Shown: in pieces, positions 1-13,000 of the stretch
Position numbering within the stretch: the first letter of the stretch is position 1
How the letters are laid out: every line of letters begins with the position of its first letter
Assembly: GCA_949987565.1 (NCBI GenBank)
Contig: OX465102.1
Coordinates: 21,098,992-21,162,991, forward strand
DNA: 64,000 bases
Source: Luidia sarsii
Taxonomy: Eukaryota; Echinodermata; Asteroidea; Paxillosida; Luidiidae
Direction: 5' to 3'
The notes under the pieces: generated by a model
The model's database searches: none
What the model saw: only the letters and a program-made list of their open reading frames with translations
What the model was told of the DNA's origin: nothing
Made by a program: the position numbers and the translations under genes

Positions 1-386
1 CAACTCAAAGTCTTACATACACTAAATTCTCCGTTTCACTAGATGTCAACGCTGCTAGAACCGCTACACCTCGAATTATTCGAGCCAAATATTGTGAAAT
101 AACTGTATTTGCGTTGCCTACATAGGCCACGCAAGAATATTTCTGATTGGATGACTGGGCAAAACATTGGCAAAATAGCACATAAGAATTATTTTGATTG
201 GCTGGTTAGGCAAAACGCAAGGTCGGGGTACCAAACATTATTTCAATCCTCCTTGATTCCGGTGTATACATCAGCGCCACCTCGCGATGATTTCAATAAT
301 TTTTTTCAATTACAAATGTAACACATTGAAATTGACTAGAAAAAAACTATTCCCATAAAGTAGGTATAAAATAGCCTTCAAAAATA

Positions 387-392
387 TTTATT
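387..392 (-). promoter_or_regulatory. Candidate polyadenylation signal of gene A
   Basis: AATAAA on the minus strand, about 360 bases after the gene A stop codon. It is conserved at the same place in gene B. The 3' UTR between 394 and 748 shows no other feature. Confidence 0.5.
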
Positions 393-748
393 GATTAAAC
401 AAATCCATTACATACGGCCTTTAAACCGAATTTAATACTTGACCTTTAAAAGCTGGCAAATGTAGTGAAGAAAAGTTAGTTTAGTTGCTGGTTGTTTTTG
501 GAGGTAGTGTTTTTGTTTTACTTCCCCAATATTGAGAGCGTATTCACTAGTCTACTGCATGTATAATGCATTGTCCTCTGTTTTACATTGGGGAAGGGTG
601 AAAATCAATTAATTTGAGGTATTTTGAAACCGCTTGTTGCTTCAGTGATGACCTTGATGAAAAAAAAATTCTCTAAAAAAAGGACATTTTGATGGGAGGC
701 ATGTATATTGATGTGAATTTGTCTCGTATCTTTTGCAGCCACTGAGTC

Positions 749-3700
749 TTATATTAGAGTGTAATAGCAGTATTGCAGCTTGAAATCCCCACTATCTATG
801 TTAGTGTACGGATAACTGCCACTGCGTGAGCCTGTTCCGTCGTTATCGCTATCCCACTGGAACCACTCCATGGAGACATGCATACCCTGGACCTCCTGGC
901 ATCTGTCCCTGGAGGCGAAGAGATAGAACGGGCTGTGTGACGGCAAGGTGATCGGGGCAGATGCATCACCACTGGTCATGCAGCAGAAGTGGATTAGAGT
1001 GTCCTGGTCGTACACTCCTGATGGCACGGTGCCACTGCCACTGTAATCGTTGTAGTTATTCTCGTCATCCCCAAATAATGATCCAGATGACATACCTGGA
1101 TAAAAATAAAATGAACACATGTGGTATGAGTATGATCGTTAAATGATCACAGTGCTAGTACAGGTGAAAAAATTAAACATCCGCGCTGTGAAAATAAAGG
1201 TTGAAAGTTTACATGGTACAGGAGAGAAACGTTCAATTTTCAATTTCAATACTTTATGCTATAATGGTGTCATTCAGCTCACTCACCGCTGGGGCAGTTG
1301 TGTCCGTACTTGAACACGCAGTACTCTCCACTCGGCCAGATAGGATCAGTATCCCCGACACGGTCTACGGTCTTCATGCAGAAGTGTTGCCACATGTCAC
1401 CCTCGTCATACGGACCCTCGAGGTGCAGTTCCTCTGACCATTCTTTGTACGACAGAATGTCCTCAGTGTCATGGAAACGTGATCCAGTCTCCCACACGAA
1501 GCCAGAATCAGTCGGGCAACCGCTGGTTGGCATCGGTAAACCGTAGACCCCCTGCGGCCAGCTTGTTCCCTCTGGAATAAATTGATAATTATAATATTAT
1601 TCCACTGAAGGTTAAACAGTCGGAAATTGACAGCACACTTTGGATAAATCATGGACGCGCTAAACGAGTGGAAAATCTGGTCGATTCTATGGCTAGGTTT
1701 GCGACAGCTGTAAATAGCATGGGAAGCTTAGGAGGTCTCCTACCTGTGCTGGCAGTCACTGTCGTTTGTTGTTTGGTTGAAGACTCGGTAGGCGTGTCGG
1801 TGGTTGTCGTAGTGTTTTCCGATCCCTTTGTTGTAGCTGGCGGGGCAGAAGTTGGTCCCTTTCCGACGGTTGCTGCAAGGGTAGTCCCCACCTTAGTTGT
1901 TGATCCTTTGTTAAAGAAGCAATGGAAGAAATGATTCTACTTTACCAAAAATACATAGTACATTGGTAAGTAAAATGGCAATTCAAGGTTTGTCAACAGA
2001 CGGGGATGGATCATTTGTGCACACACACTTTTGCGGATCCGAAATATAACAGGATGAAACAGATAGGGAATAAAGCAAATAATAGACAACTAGAAACAAT
2101 ATGTAACAAGACACATACCCTTTTCTCATAAAGAATATTCGATACAATCATGTTAAATACACCATACATTCGTACTAAATGGTGTGATTTCAAGTACCTA
2201 AATGGAAAAAGCTCCCCGCCGTGGAAGGGGATACCGTTCATCTATCTCGCTCTGCGAGTTTGGCATCGGTCACTTCGTTTCCTCACAAATTATCACCCCT
2301 CACATTTCAGAACAGGTTGTCGCCCTTGGAAGAATTGATTGCGAATAGTTGACAAAACAATAAACTTCGTCAGACTATTGTGTGTTGTACTACGCTATAC
2401 CGTGTATCCCGCAAAGACAAAGACATCGACGGATGTCTATTGGACGTGTCTTGAAGACCAGGATGTGGTTTGAAGAACATTATAGTGAAGAGAATTTTGA
2501 AAAATGTCTACGAAAACTTTGCTAATTTTCAAAAGTGTCAAAGTTCCCAGTCAGTTTTACCTTAAATTATTTGACTTAAATTCAAAAAGCTGCATCCACT
2601 TTACATGATCACCGAACCGCTGTAGTTAGGTTTAAAACATTTTTGTTTGCATCTGGGGGAGTGATCCCTGGAGATATACGACAGCTAATAGTTGAATATT
2701 TCTGATTGGCGAAATTCCACCCCGGCAAAGACTAGTTTACTTTTTGGAAAGGCCACAATCTAAGTGCTGGATAGCTAAGATGTTAAGAGCGCTGGCACGC
2801 AAAACTCGAGGAACTGGGTTCAAGTCCTGGTCCAGTTCAAGTTTTCTTTGCCATTTTCTTTAATTGATGGAAAGTTCCTAGCCATTTATCACTTCATTTG
2901 TTCACTTTATTTGTTCATTATTTTGTTCGTTGTCGCTATCATGCTGGATCTACACACATCAAAGAGCGCAAAGAGCGCGCCTCTGCCATGCATCCTACAC
3001 ACAACAATCTGTGTACGCGAATCTAGTGCCTTGTGGAGACCTAAGATAACAGTTTGAATAGGTCTCCACATGGAAATTGTAAAGGTGTATAGGTCTACGC
3101 AAGGGTTTCACGAAACTGATATTTTGAAATAACTCCAAAAATGGAAATTTGTGATGGTAAGAAGATTTTTAAAAGTGACATACGGTCCAAATTTCTACCC
3201 AGAAAAGTGAATGGGGTTGAAATTTTTAAAATAAAGTTTCTCACGCGGTTGTATATATCACGAGAACAAAGCTATGTTTCCACAGGGATACAGATTCAGG
3301 TATGGATGTTCGTACATGTGTACGCGTGTGTACGCAGCCGTCCTGGTCGCTTCGAATAGCAAACTGCCACTTTGGCCTGTTACTATTAGTTTAATGTGTT
3401 ACTCTGAAATTTCGTCTACGAAAATGGGGATGGGACAGCTCAACAATATGCAATAATGCAGCCAAGAATATGTTAGCATTTGCCGCATCCAATCACAAGA
3501 CTCGGAAAGTGCGAGTTTATATACTAGTGCTAGTATTACACAGAACCATTAGCCCTATCTGCACTGGGGCCTCCATATTTTTTTCCTGCATCGCGACCGC
3601 TTTAAAGTTTGGATTCTCGCTTCATGACGTTTTCACCTGTTTTCTTGCGCACATTTCGATACCCAATTTTTTCATATCGGACATACTTATCTGGTGTTAC

Positions 3701-5274
3701 ATGTCAATTAGTAAGTGTAGGTAATTCAGATTGGATATATGTTTGTACAATTTAAAACCGTCACAATGTGGATTGCGTTTCTTTATGAATCGTGCTCAGG
3801 AATTTATTTATGTTGCACTGATTTCACGCTTCTGTTTAAATCTGAGAGAAACTAAATAAAGATTGGTATGAATAATTTAAAAAAAAAATACTAAAAAATA
3901 AATAAAAAAAATTAGTATATAGGTGCGGATGTTTTGCTGGATTGGGGAACTTGAGTTCTAATTGTACACATGGAATTAAATCAGAACTTAATTATCAGTC
4001 ATCGGGGAAACCCTATTCTATTTTTGACACAGTTTCCTCATGTTTTTAATTTTCTTCGTTGAAATTGTGAAATTTATCATTGTGAATATTTTAGATATTA
4101 TTTATCAAATTTGCATATTTGATTAAAACTAATTATGCAATCAGATTCAGAACATGGACATCTCTCTGCAAGCGAAATTTTAAGTCCTTCGGACCTAACC
4201 TGTTTGAGATAAAGAGGGGTGACCCGAGTCCCCCCATTTTTTTCATGGAGCGAAATAGCCATGTTTCGAGTAGGCGATTATTGAGGGCGAGCGGACTGGG
4301 GAAGTGTACTGGGAATGTTATTTTCGAGGATAAAGGCGTGTGTACGTGTGCAACTGTTCCATCGTTTGATAAAGGAGTCAAATATTGTAATGTCCTTTAT
4401 CAGTCCATACATTGATTTTTGCTACGATAAAAAAATTGGCACTGAAGACTGAAGAGATTATCCTCAGAAATACTGCAATATTCAGCGCACACCATTTTCA
4501 ACTAAGTACTATATGTTTCGTACGTTAGATTTAATATAACGAATGAAAGACCATATTCTTCGATTGTTTATTTCATAGTACATGTAGTGAAATTCATTTC
4601 ATTATCCTAAATTGGAAACCCTCAGTTCCTACATTTTTCTTGTACTCATCCTTCAGAGACATTTTTGAACATTGAGCTAATGTACGTAATATGCGGGATT
4701 TGGAAAGAAAATATAATTTCCTGGTATCTCGGAAAATTGTACCTCCACTTACACACCTGCACCCTGATGTGCCTTCATGCAAGCCAAATACTCCCATGTT
4801 GAGCGCAAACGTTCTTTAAACCATTGTTACATTTAACTATTGCTCATTTGGTTTATCATTTGGTAGATGATTATTATCATAATTATAAATAAAGTCATGG
4901 ATTGGAGTCCTTATTATTGCAAATTAGCTAGTTCTGTGGTGATGCAACTAAGTTGAATTCAAGTTTTATTCACGCCTTCAATTCACACGCTCCTTCATTT
5001 TCGAGTCAACATTTCTTCGAGATTTTGTTTGCAGAATTATTGCAAAATTCGTGAATTGTCACTGACCTTCGTAACCTGTAGCCTGGTGTTTCTTCTTTCC
5101 TCGGCAATTTGCCTCGAAGATGGCGATCGTCTTCGTCATGAGCGAGGCGAAATCGTCTCCCGGTTCGGCGTGGGTCATGGCGCCGCAGGATTGCCCCCTG
5201 ACAAGCAGCGAGGAAGCCAAGACTGCCAAAGCCAGCGGCAAGAGAAGGACCAGCCGATAACTGGAGGCGGCCAT
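749..5274 (-). CDS. Apextrin-like secreted ApeC-domain protein, gene A (4 exons)
   Basis: Predicted exons on the minus strand are 5067-5274, 1744-1905, 1287-1571 and 749-1095, total 1002 nt, 333 aa. All junctions are GT/AG and all introns are phase 1. Exon 1 starts at the Met of MAASSYRL and encodes a hydrophobic signal peptide followed by a short region ending in a basic CRGKKKH patch. Exon 2 (residues about 70-123) is a Thr/Ser-rich linker. Exons 3-4 (about 124-333) form a full ApeC domain: WPQGVYGLP, SGCP, FCMKT, WPSGEYCVFKYG, GVYDQDT, FCCMTSG, PFYLF and a C-terminal YCYY, with eight cysteines. Characterised amphioxus apextrin-like proteins bind bacterial peptidoglycan or muramyl dipeptide; a secreted recognition role here is inferred from family and signal peptide. 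Intron 1 is about 3.2 kb, so a missed small phase-1 exon cannot be excluded. Confidence 0.85.
2590..2865 (+). repeat. tRNA-derived SINE in intron 1 of gene A
   Basis: About 270 bases. The right end is tRNA-like, with a box A-like stretch near 2771-2790 (GGATAGCTAAGATG) and a box B match near 2817-2828 (GGGTTCAAGTCC). The same sequence recurs at 11885-12180, 15345-15560, 17797-18085 and 43825-44105 (plus), and at 7965-8170 and 34925-35215 (minus). It is antisense to gene A. No intact cloverleaf is seen, so it is not a functional tRNA gene. Confidence 0.7.
4240..4510 (-). repeat. Intron-1 block shared by the apextrin-like copies
   Basis: This block recurs in intron 1 of gene B (13660-13915), beside the orphan promoter (15940-16175) and twice in intron 1 of gene D (37985-38235, 39725-39965). 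Relative to the genes the orientation is always the same. It is therefore better explained as inherited intron sequence than as an independent mobile repeat. Short ORFs in it are not conserved as coding. Confidence 0.6.
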
Positions 5275-5480
5275 CTCTGAGGAAATCACAAGGCGAGGTA
5301 ACGGCTTAAGATGTGGTGTTGCTCACTGACTCAGCGCTCTTCCTTCCAAGTGTAGAAAGAACCCTCCCTTTACAAGATGAAAATGGCAAGGGTGCTCATA
5401 GACCGAACCAGTGCAGTATAATGAGCCACTGATGTAGACTCCTTTCATTTATATAGACGGGTCGGCATGGACACGGATAA
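5275..5480 (-). promoter_or_regulatory. Promoter and 5' UTR of gene A, TATA type
   Basis: A TATA box (CTATATAAAT, minus strand, 5447-5456) lies about 173 bases upstream of the start codon. The block is conserved upstream of gene D (TATA near 35652-35659) and at the orphan promoter (16394-16403). It is altered upstream of gene B. Directly before the ATG, TTTCCTCAG resembles a splice acceptor, so a 5' UTR intron is an alternative. Gene D has the TATA but not this acceptor-like stretch. Confidence 0.55.
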
Positions 5481-5734
5481 ACAAAGTCAGCATCAACGAT
5501 GCACGTCAGAGAAATTGCTCGTGCTGCCAATCTGCTTGACTTTGATTCGAAGTGTCCTTCACTGTAGAAAGAGCATCGGTCGACCACGTCAAATAATCTT
5601 CTTTGTCTCTGAATTGATGAACGTTTGGTAGCGTCCATCGTATGGTTTCATTGGAAAGATTAATATGAGCAGCTTATTTAAAATTTTAAATGAAAACACA
5701 AAATTAATCATAAAAATTTAAGAATTAAGAATCC

Positions 5735-5800
5735 TTGACATTTCGATCCTAGCAGGACCTTCGTCACAGGTAGATATGTGAGAAAGGTCATTCTGGGACC
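5735..5800. repeat. Hammerhead-like hairpin motif, decayed
   Basis: A copy of the dispersed TTTCGATCCTAGCAGGACC arm, followed by a degraded reverse-complement arm containing TGTGAGAAAGGTC. It belongs to the family best seen at 7636-7714 and 44341-44435. Confidence 0.5.
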
Positions 5801-5929
5801 AAAAAGGTAAGGCCCTTGCTATGTTTTGATATTTGCATTTGGGTCATTTTACTCAGCTAGCAGTTTGAAACATTATTGCCAAAGTGCTCTAAAGAAAATG
5901 GAATGGGAGCTCAGCTATATGAGATCATT

Positions 5930-6110
5930 CAAACATGAACATTAATGAATTTTCCGCAGCCAATCGCAGGACTTGGAAAATGCGGTTACGCTGTGCAGAC
6001 GTATGCGTTGTACACACAGACCCCCCTGTCACACACGTTTACGCATGTGCGCTGCAAGGAAATTATGCATGAAGTATAATGTTGATTAAACATGTCACGT
6101 CACACATTAT
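5930..6110. repeat. Dispersed repeat containing a 'GCAGCCAATCGCAGGACT' core
   Basis: Similar sequence, ending in a run of alternating ACGTACAC-like bases, occurs at 12780-12910, 3465-3510 (truncated), 38340-38600 and 40060-40350, in both orientations. No coding potential is seen. A short non-autonomous transposon is plausible, but ends and target-site duplications were not resolved. Confidence 0.45.
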
Positions 6111-7620
6111 GACCAACAGTGCCCAGTGACCAATAGCGTGTATAGACACTTCGTTGTTGTAATGACCTGTGCTGGTATTAAACAAAACCATCGAGACGAT
6201 GACGATGGTTTACGGTCTCAGGCAAAGCCTCGCTGGTTTTCTGCTTGTCCATTATTCGCTGTGTCCTTCACCGTAGAAAGAGGATCAGGCGACAACGTCT
6301 CTGAATCGATGAGCGTGTGGCAAGGACAACCTTAGCCCATCGCACGGTTGCATTGGAGTGATGAATATGTCCAGTAGCTTACTCGATCTTGAATTGAAAA
6401 CTACAAGTCAAAATTTACGAGGGCCTGCCATTTCGATCCTTGGTTAGCAGGACCTTTCACAGATGCAGAATGGTGAGAAGAGTCCTGCTAGGATCGAAAC
6501 GTCGGGCTGTCGGTAATTGTTGATACTTTAATTTTGGTCATTTTACTCAGAGACCAGTAAAGCATTTGATGTCGCAATTTGGTACCAGATTCGCTTTAAG
6601 AATATTCCTGTAAACAGACTTGGCTGTCTTCATTTCCAAGCACATACCTACTGGCCTACTTTCAGAGTGTTTCTGTTTACAAACTTAGCGGCCTCCATAT
6701 AATTATACAGGTTAGCAATGACAATGATCCCAGACCGAAGCCCTGAGTCGGACTCCGAGATTTCTTTCAGTTTACGGTATAGGTGCGTCATTTTTGAAAC
6801 TCAAAGAATCGCTTTCACACTTTCTCAAACTCAACGTCTTCATACAGTACACACCTGTGTAAGTTTTGGCTCAATCCGTGACAAAAAAGATGAAATTAAA
6901 TATAAAAGCTACCCTTTTTCAGTCACAGATGGCGGTATTCATTAAAGGAACTCCACGGACAGATCGTAGGAAATTTGGGAATACATCCTCTTTTCGTGAA
7001 AACGACCAATCTTCGAGCACTAGAACTGCAATGAATGTCTGGTACAATTACCATCGTCCTGTTCGTACATGGCAGTAATTTCTCAAAATTGGAATGTCCG
7101 GAAATTGGGCGCTTTGCAAAAGGTGTGCCCTCCCTTTGAATGAAGGTGTGGCCCACTCGACGTATATAAAACACTGCACGTTCATTGCTTTGCCTGACTG
7201 CTTACTGTGATAACAAAACGGCATCTCGGATAGAATTCCCACCGTCGACTCCTACCTTCTATAGTGCAGACGTCTTGACCCATTGGCCAAAGAACTTGTC
7301 GAGATCATGCGATGGACTCGAATATGTATAGCGACGGCTACCGCATTGCATCATTTTCATAGATCATTTTCAATAATGTTGTGTGAGGCACACACCCAGT
7401 GAATTAAATTACCCTCATGCAAAATCATGTTTAAATCCTACCTATGCACAAATGTCCATTGTCATATATCAGCAGGTAGACATGGATACCTATTGACAGA
7501 AATTACATTCACGTCGGCTGAATGATATCCGATGCTACTTTTTATTTTGGTGTAATCATTATACAACGATTTAAGATTGTAAAACTTGGCCCATCTTATA
7601 TTATACCAGTAAATACACAT
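6110..7620. other. Intergenic, no gene recognised
   Basis: 6421-6510 holds another hammerhead-like inverted pair. 7130-7310 matches 47390-47520 in inverted orientation and contains a stretch resembling a tRNA-Leu/Ser box A (best seen as TTGGCCAAGTGGTCAAGAC near 47398), with no box B. The remaining sequence shows only short unconserved ORFs. Confidence 0.5.
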
Positions 7621-7635
7621 AACAAAAATTATATA

Positions 7636-7714
7636 TTTAGTGGGCCTGACGTTTCGATCGTAGCAGGACCTTTCTCAAAGGTCCTGCTAGGATCGAAACG
7701 TCAGGCCCACTAAA
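7636..7714. repeat. Near-perfect palindrome of two hammerhead-like arms
   Basis: Arms of 35 nt (7636-7670 and 7680-7714) with one mismatch around a 9-nt loop. Each arm, read outward, contains GGTCCTGCTAGGATC, then GAAACGTC, then AGGCCC. It is followed by a tail shared with other copies (TCAGTAAGCAGTTTGCAACA near 7742-7761). Confidence 0.75.
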
Positions 7715-8585
7715 TTTTAAGATTTTCATTTTGGTAATTTTAGTCAGTAAGCAGTTTGCAACATTTTTGTATATCACATTATAACAAAAATTACCAGTTA
7801 ATCATGCATAAGCATTGTTATGAGTGAACATTACTTACAATGTTTACCAAACCGATCAAAGCACTGTATTAATAAATGAAAAGTTGAATGAAACAAAGTT
7901 ACTGCTACATCTGCAATGCACTTACAGCATGACATTTTGAGTTGGCACAAAATATCAACGACCACCGACACCGAATGGGATCACTCCCATTCATTTAGAT
8001 GGAGACAACCAATTGTTGTAAGCCTGGATATAGCAGCTCGGGGATCACACAAAGTGGATGCATTTTTTTAATTCAAGTCAAACAAACTAACTAACGAATA
8101 CTGACTGGGAACTTTTGATCAAATTGAAAAATTGGCAAAGAAAACTTTGACTTGATTGGAAAATTTAACCCTAATTCATTATCATATTATCTTGAGTAAT
8201 AAGATATGATAATACATAAACAATCCTAATAATTATATTTTAGTATCGTTGTATGTTAGCATTTCCTAAGGTATACAAAAGTGAACACTTTACTCGATTG
8301 ATACATCAATAGTTGACTGATTGAAAATTAGCATTATATCTGCAATGCCCTTTATACATGACATTTTAAGCTGTTAATAAATCTCAAAGACCATCTACAA
8401 ACTAAATGTTTGGTAAGCATAATTAACTGCAATAATCCTTCATAGATTAAGCAATAAAGTGATATTCGATTATATCCAAATATACATAAAATTCCTAGAG
8501 TGTCGGGCACCTAACATTGATCGAACGCCTAATTCACGACAACTCCCTCATTCCGCCAACGACGTATACAATAACTATTACTAAT
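7715..8585 (+). repeat. Long dispersed element following the hairpin, with a nested SINE
   Basis: This module shares its order of landmarks with 20800-21250, 21420-21960 and, inverted, 43130-43760, 44440-44870, 46010-46330 and 46690-46990. The landmarks are GCAGTTTGCAACA, then TGCAATGCACTTACAGCATGAC, then CTAGAGTGTCRG, then CACCTAACATTGATCG. A minus-strand SINE at about 7965-8170 interrupts it. No ORF is present, so it is probably non-autonomous. Confidence 0.55.
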
Positions 8586-8589
8586 CATT

Positions 8590-9295
8590 CAGAAAGTTTC
8601 ATTTGGTTCCGGATAATTTGCCCATTTCCTCTTTGATTTTACCACGTTTATGTAATGAAAAGTATGCTCCGCCCATCCCCTTATTAGCATAAACATTCGT
8701 GACGTAGACTCTGGAGATCGGCTCATCAGCTACTACATTACGTTTTTTTATGTGGGAGCCCCATCGGATATGTATGTGACGTCGCACTCAAGTTGCTTGA
8801 GCTTGTCGCTGTACTCCTCGAAGTAATTGACGTAGGTTTGCTAATAATTATGCCATTGACCTGAATTGTTGCAGATTTGTAGCAATAACACTAAACATGG
8901 CCTCAGTCTCCCTGGTTTTCCTAGTGCCCCCAAATTTCGAAGAATTTGGACGGGCTATGTGGTCAGGACCAATCGAGCTCTGGGTGATCTGCTCAACGCA
9001 CTTTGAACCAGCTTGTTTCGGGATAATTTGTAGCAGAAAACTCTCTATCTGCCGTTAAAAATGGTGACGAATTGTCAATGCCTCCTGTGTTCTTTTCTTC
9101 AGCCTCGTTCTTGTAAACACTCAGCGTGCTAAACACACGATGTGTCACTCACAAGGGTTCGTAGAATCGGTAGTCCGACGTCCCTGGACAACTAGTTTTT
9201 TAAAGGACAACCAAAATGTTCCAAGCTGCTAGCACAACGGGCAAGCACAGTAACAATCTCGATTATTCGAAAGTGGTTACCTCGAAACTCCGTTC
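8590..9295. other. Intergenic, nothing recognised
   Basis: Only short unconserved ORFs are present. It lies just before the left edge of the second tandem duplication unit as far as it can be compared with the window start. Confidence 0.4.
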
Positions 9296-9680
9296 AACTC
9301 AAAGTCTTACATACACTAAATTCTCCGTTTCACTAGATGTCAACGCTGCTAGAACCGCTACACCTCGATTTATTCGAGCCAAATATTGTGAAATAACTGT
9401 ATTTGCGTTGCCTACATAGGCCACGCAAGAATATTTCTGATTGGATGACTGGGCAAAACATTGGCAAAATAGCACATAAGAATTATTTTGATTAGCTGGT
9501 TAGGCAAAACGCAAGGTCGGTGTACCAAACATTATTTCAATCCTCCTTGATTCCGTTGTATACATCAGCGCCACCTCGCGATGATTTCAATATTTTTTTT
9601 CAATCACAAATGTAACACATTGAAATTGACTAGCAAAAAACTATTCCCATAAAGTAGGTATAAAATAGCCTTCAAAAGTA

Positions 9681-9686
9681 TTTATT
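9681..9686 (-). promoter_or_regulatory. Candidate polyadenylation signal of gene B
   Basis: AATAAA on the minus strand, about 360 bases after the gene B stop, matching the position in gene A. Confidence 0.5.
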
Positions 9687-10043
9687 GATTAAAAAAATCC
9701 ATTACATACGGCCTTTAAACCGAATTTAATACTTGATCTTTAAATGCTGGCAAATGTAGTGAAGAAAAGTTAGTTTAGTTGCTGGTTGTTTTTGGAGGTA
9801 GTTTTTTTTTTTTACTTCCCCAATATTGAGAGCGTATTCACTAGTCTACTGCATGTATAATGCATTGTCCTCTGTTTTACATTGGGGGAAGGGTGAAAAT
9901 CAATTAATTTGAGGTATTTTGAAACCGCTTGTTGCTTCAGTGATGACCTTGATGAAAAAAAAATTCTCTAAAATAAGGACATTTTGATGGGAGGCATGTA
10001 TATTGATGTGAATTTGTCTCGTATCTTTTGCAGCCACTGAGTC

Positions 10044-13000
10044 TTATATTAGAGTGTAATAGCAGTATTGCAGCTTGAAATCCCCACTATCTATGTTAGT
10101 GTACGGATAACTGCCACTGCGTGAGCCTGTTCCGTCGTTATCGCTATCCCACTGGAACCACTCCATGGAGACATGCATACCATGGACCTCCTGGCATCTG
10201 TCCCTGGAGGCGAAGAGATAGAACGGGCTGTGTGACGGCAAGGTGATCGGGGCAGATGCATCACCACTGGTCATGCAGCAGAAGTGGATTAGAGTGTCCT
10301 GGTCGTACACTCCTGATGGCACGGTGCCACTGCCACTGTAATCGTTGTAGTTATTCTGGTCATCCCCAAATAAAGATCCAGATGACATACCTGGATAAAA
10401 TAAAATGAACACATGTGGTATGAGTATGATCGTTAAATGATCACAGTGCTAGTACAGGTGAAAAAATTAAACATCCGCGGTGTGAAAATAAAGGTTGAAA
10501 GTTTACATGGTACAGGAGAGAAACGTTCAATTTTCAATTTCAATACTTTATGCTATAATGGTGTCATTCAGCTCACTCACCGCTAGGGCAGTTGTGTCCG
10601 TACTTGAACACGCAGTACTCTCCACTCGGCCAGATAGGATCAGTATCCCCGACACGGTCTACGGTCTTCATGCAGAAGTGTTGCCACATGTCACCCTCGT
10701 CATACGGACCCTCGAGGTGCAGTTCCTCTGACCATTCTTTGTACGACAGAATGTCCTCAGTGTCATGGAAACGTGATCCAGTCTCCCACACGAAGCCAGA
10801 ATCAGTCGGGCAACCGCTGGTTGGCATCGGTAAACCGTAGACCCCCTGCGGCCAGCTTGTTCCCTCTGGAATAAATTGATAATTATAATTCCACTGAAGG
10901 TTAAACAGTCGGAAATTGACAGCACACTTTGGATAAATCATGGACGCGCTAAACGAGTGGAAAATCTGGTCGATTCTATGGCTAGGTTTGCGACAGCTGT
11001 AAATAGCATGGGAAGCTTAGGAGGTCTCCTACCTGTGCTGGCAGTCACTGTCGTTTGTTGTTTGGTTGAAGACTCGGTAGGCGTGTCGGTGGTTGTCGTA
11101 GTGTTTTCCGATCCCTTTGTTGTAGCTGGCGGGGCAGAAGTTGGTCCCTTTCCGACGGTTGCTGCAAGGGTAGTCCCCACCTTAGTTGTTGATCCTTTGT
11201 TAAAGAAGCAATGGAAGAAATGCTTCTACTTTACCAAAATTACATAGTACATTGGTTCGTAAAATAGCAATTCGTTTGTCAACAGACGGGGATGGATCAT
11301 TTGTGCACACACACTTTTGCGGATCCGAAATATAACAGGATGAAACAGATAGGGAATAAAGCAAATAATAGACAACTAGAAACATTATGTAACAAAACAC
11401 ATACCCTTTTCTCATACAGAATATTCGATACAATCATGTTAAATACACCATACATTTGTACTAAATGGTGTGATTTCAAGTACCTTAATGGAAAAAGCTC
11501 CCCACCGTGGAAGGGGATACCGTTCATCTATCTCGCTCTGCGAGTTTGGCATCGGTCACTTCGTTTCCTCACAAATTATCACCCCTCACATTTCATAACA
11601 GGTTGTCGCCCTTGGAAGAATTGATTGCGAATAGTTTACAAAACAATAAACTGCGTCAGACTAATGTGTGTTATACTACGCTATACCGTGTATCCCGCAA
11701 AGACAAAGACATCGACGGATGTCTTTTGACATCGACGGATGTCTTTTGGACGTGTCTTGAAGACACATCTTGAAGGATGTGGTTTGAAGAACATTATAGT
11801 GAAGAGAATTTTGAAAAATGTCAACGATAACTTCGCTATTTTTCAAAAGTGTCAAAGTTCCCAGTCAGTTTTTCCTTAAATTATTGACTTAAATTTAAAA
11901 AGCTGCATCCACTTTACATGATCACCGCTCCGCTGTAGTTAGGTTTAAAACAATTTTGTTTGAATCCGGGGAGTGATCCCTGGAGATATACGACAGCTAA
12001 TAGTTGAATTTTTCTGATTGGCGAAATTCCACCCCGGCAAAGACTGGTTTACTTTTTGGAAAGGCCACAATCTAAGTGCTGGATAACTGAGATGTTAAGG
12101 GCGCTGGCACGCAAAACTCGAGGAACTGGGTTCAAGTCCTGGTCCAGTTCAAGTTTTCTTTGCCATTTTCTTTAATTGATGGAAAGTTCCTAGCCATTTC
12201 TCACTTCATTTGTTCACTTTATTTGTTCATTATTTTGTTCATTGTCGCTATCATGCTGGATCTACACACATGTAAGCTGTACCTGGCAAAGAGCGCGCCT
12301 CTGCCATGCATCCTACACACAACAATCTGTGTACGCGAATCTAGTGCCTTGTGGAGACCTAAGATAACAGTTTTAATAGGTCTCCACATGGAAATTGTAA
12401 AGGTGTAAAGGTCTACGCAAGGGTTTAACGAAACTGATATTTTGATAAAAATTTACATTTGTGATGGGTAACAAGGTTTTTTTTTAAAGGGACACACGGT
12501 CCAAATTTCTACCCAGGAAAATGAATGGGGTTGAAATTAATATAGTTTCTCACGCGGTTGTATAGTTCACGAGAACAAAGCCATGTATCCACAACCATAC
12601 AGATTCAGGTATGCGAGTTCGTACATGTGTACGCGTGTGTACGCAGCCGTCCAGGTCGCCTCGAATAGCAAACCGCCCCTTTGGGCTGTTATTATGAGTT
12701 TAATGTGTTACTCTGAATTTTCGTCCACGAAAATGGGGATGGGAGAGCTCAACAATATGCAATAATGCAGCCAAGAATATGTTAGCATTTGCCGCATCCA
12801 ATCACAAGACTCGGAAAGTGCGGTTACCCTGTGCAGCCGTGTATTGTACGCGTTGCACACACTGACACGCCTACGTTCCAATTGTAAGGAAATCATGTAT
12901 AATGCAAAATTACATGTATATTTTTGTTAAACATGACTTTATATACTAGTGCTAGTATTACACAGAACCATTAAACCTATCTGCACTGGGGCCTCCATAT

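Larger units (their letters stand above)
1..5290. repeat. Tandem segmental duplication, copy 1 (contains gene A)
   Basis: The sequence from the first base to just past the signal-peptide exon of gene A is repeated in the same orientation at about 9296-14895, with only scattered substitutions and small indels. The window begins inside this unit, so it extends further left. Coding exons, introns, the 3' UTR and an internal SINE are all shared, so this is duplicated genomic DNA and not retrocopying. One clear difference is a block of about 125 bases, present near 12815-12940 in copy 2 and missing near 3507 in copy 1. Confidence 0.93.

Noticed and set aside
1201..1546. Plus-strand ORFs over 1201-1546 and their copies at 10495-10840 and 22782-23124
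   Set aside because: They are antisense shadows of the ApeC exon 3 on the minus strand, where splice sites and family motifs are clear.
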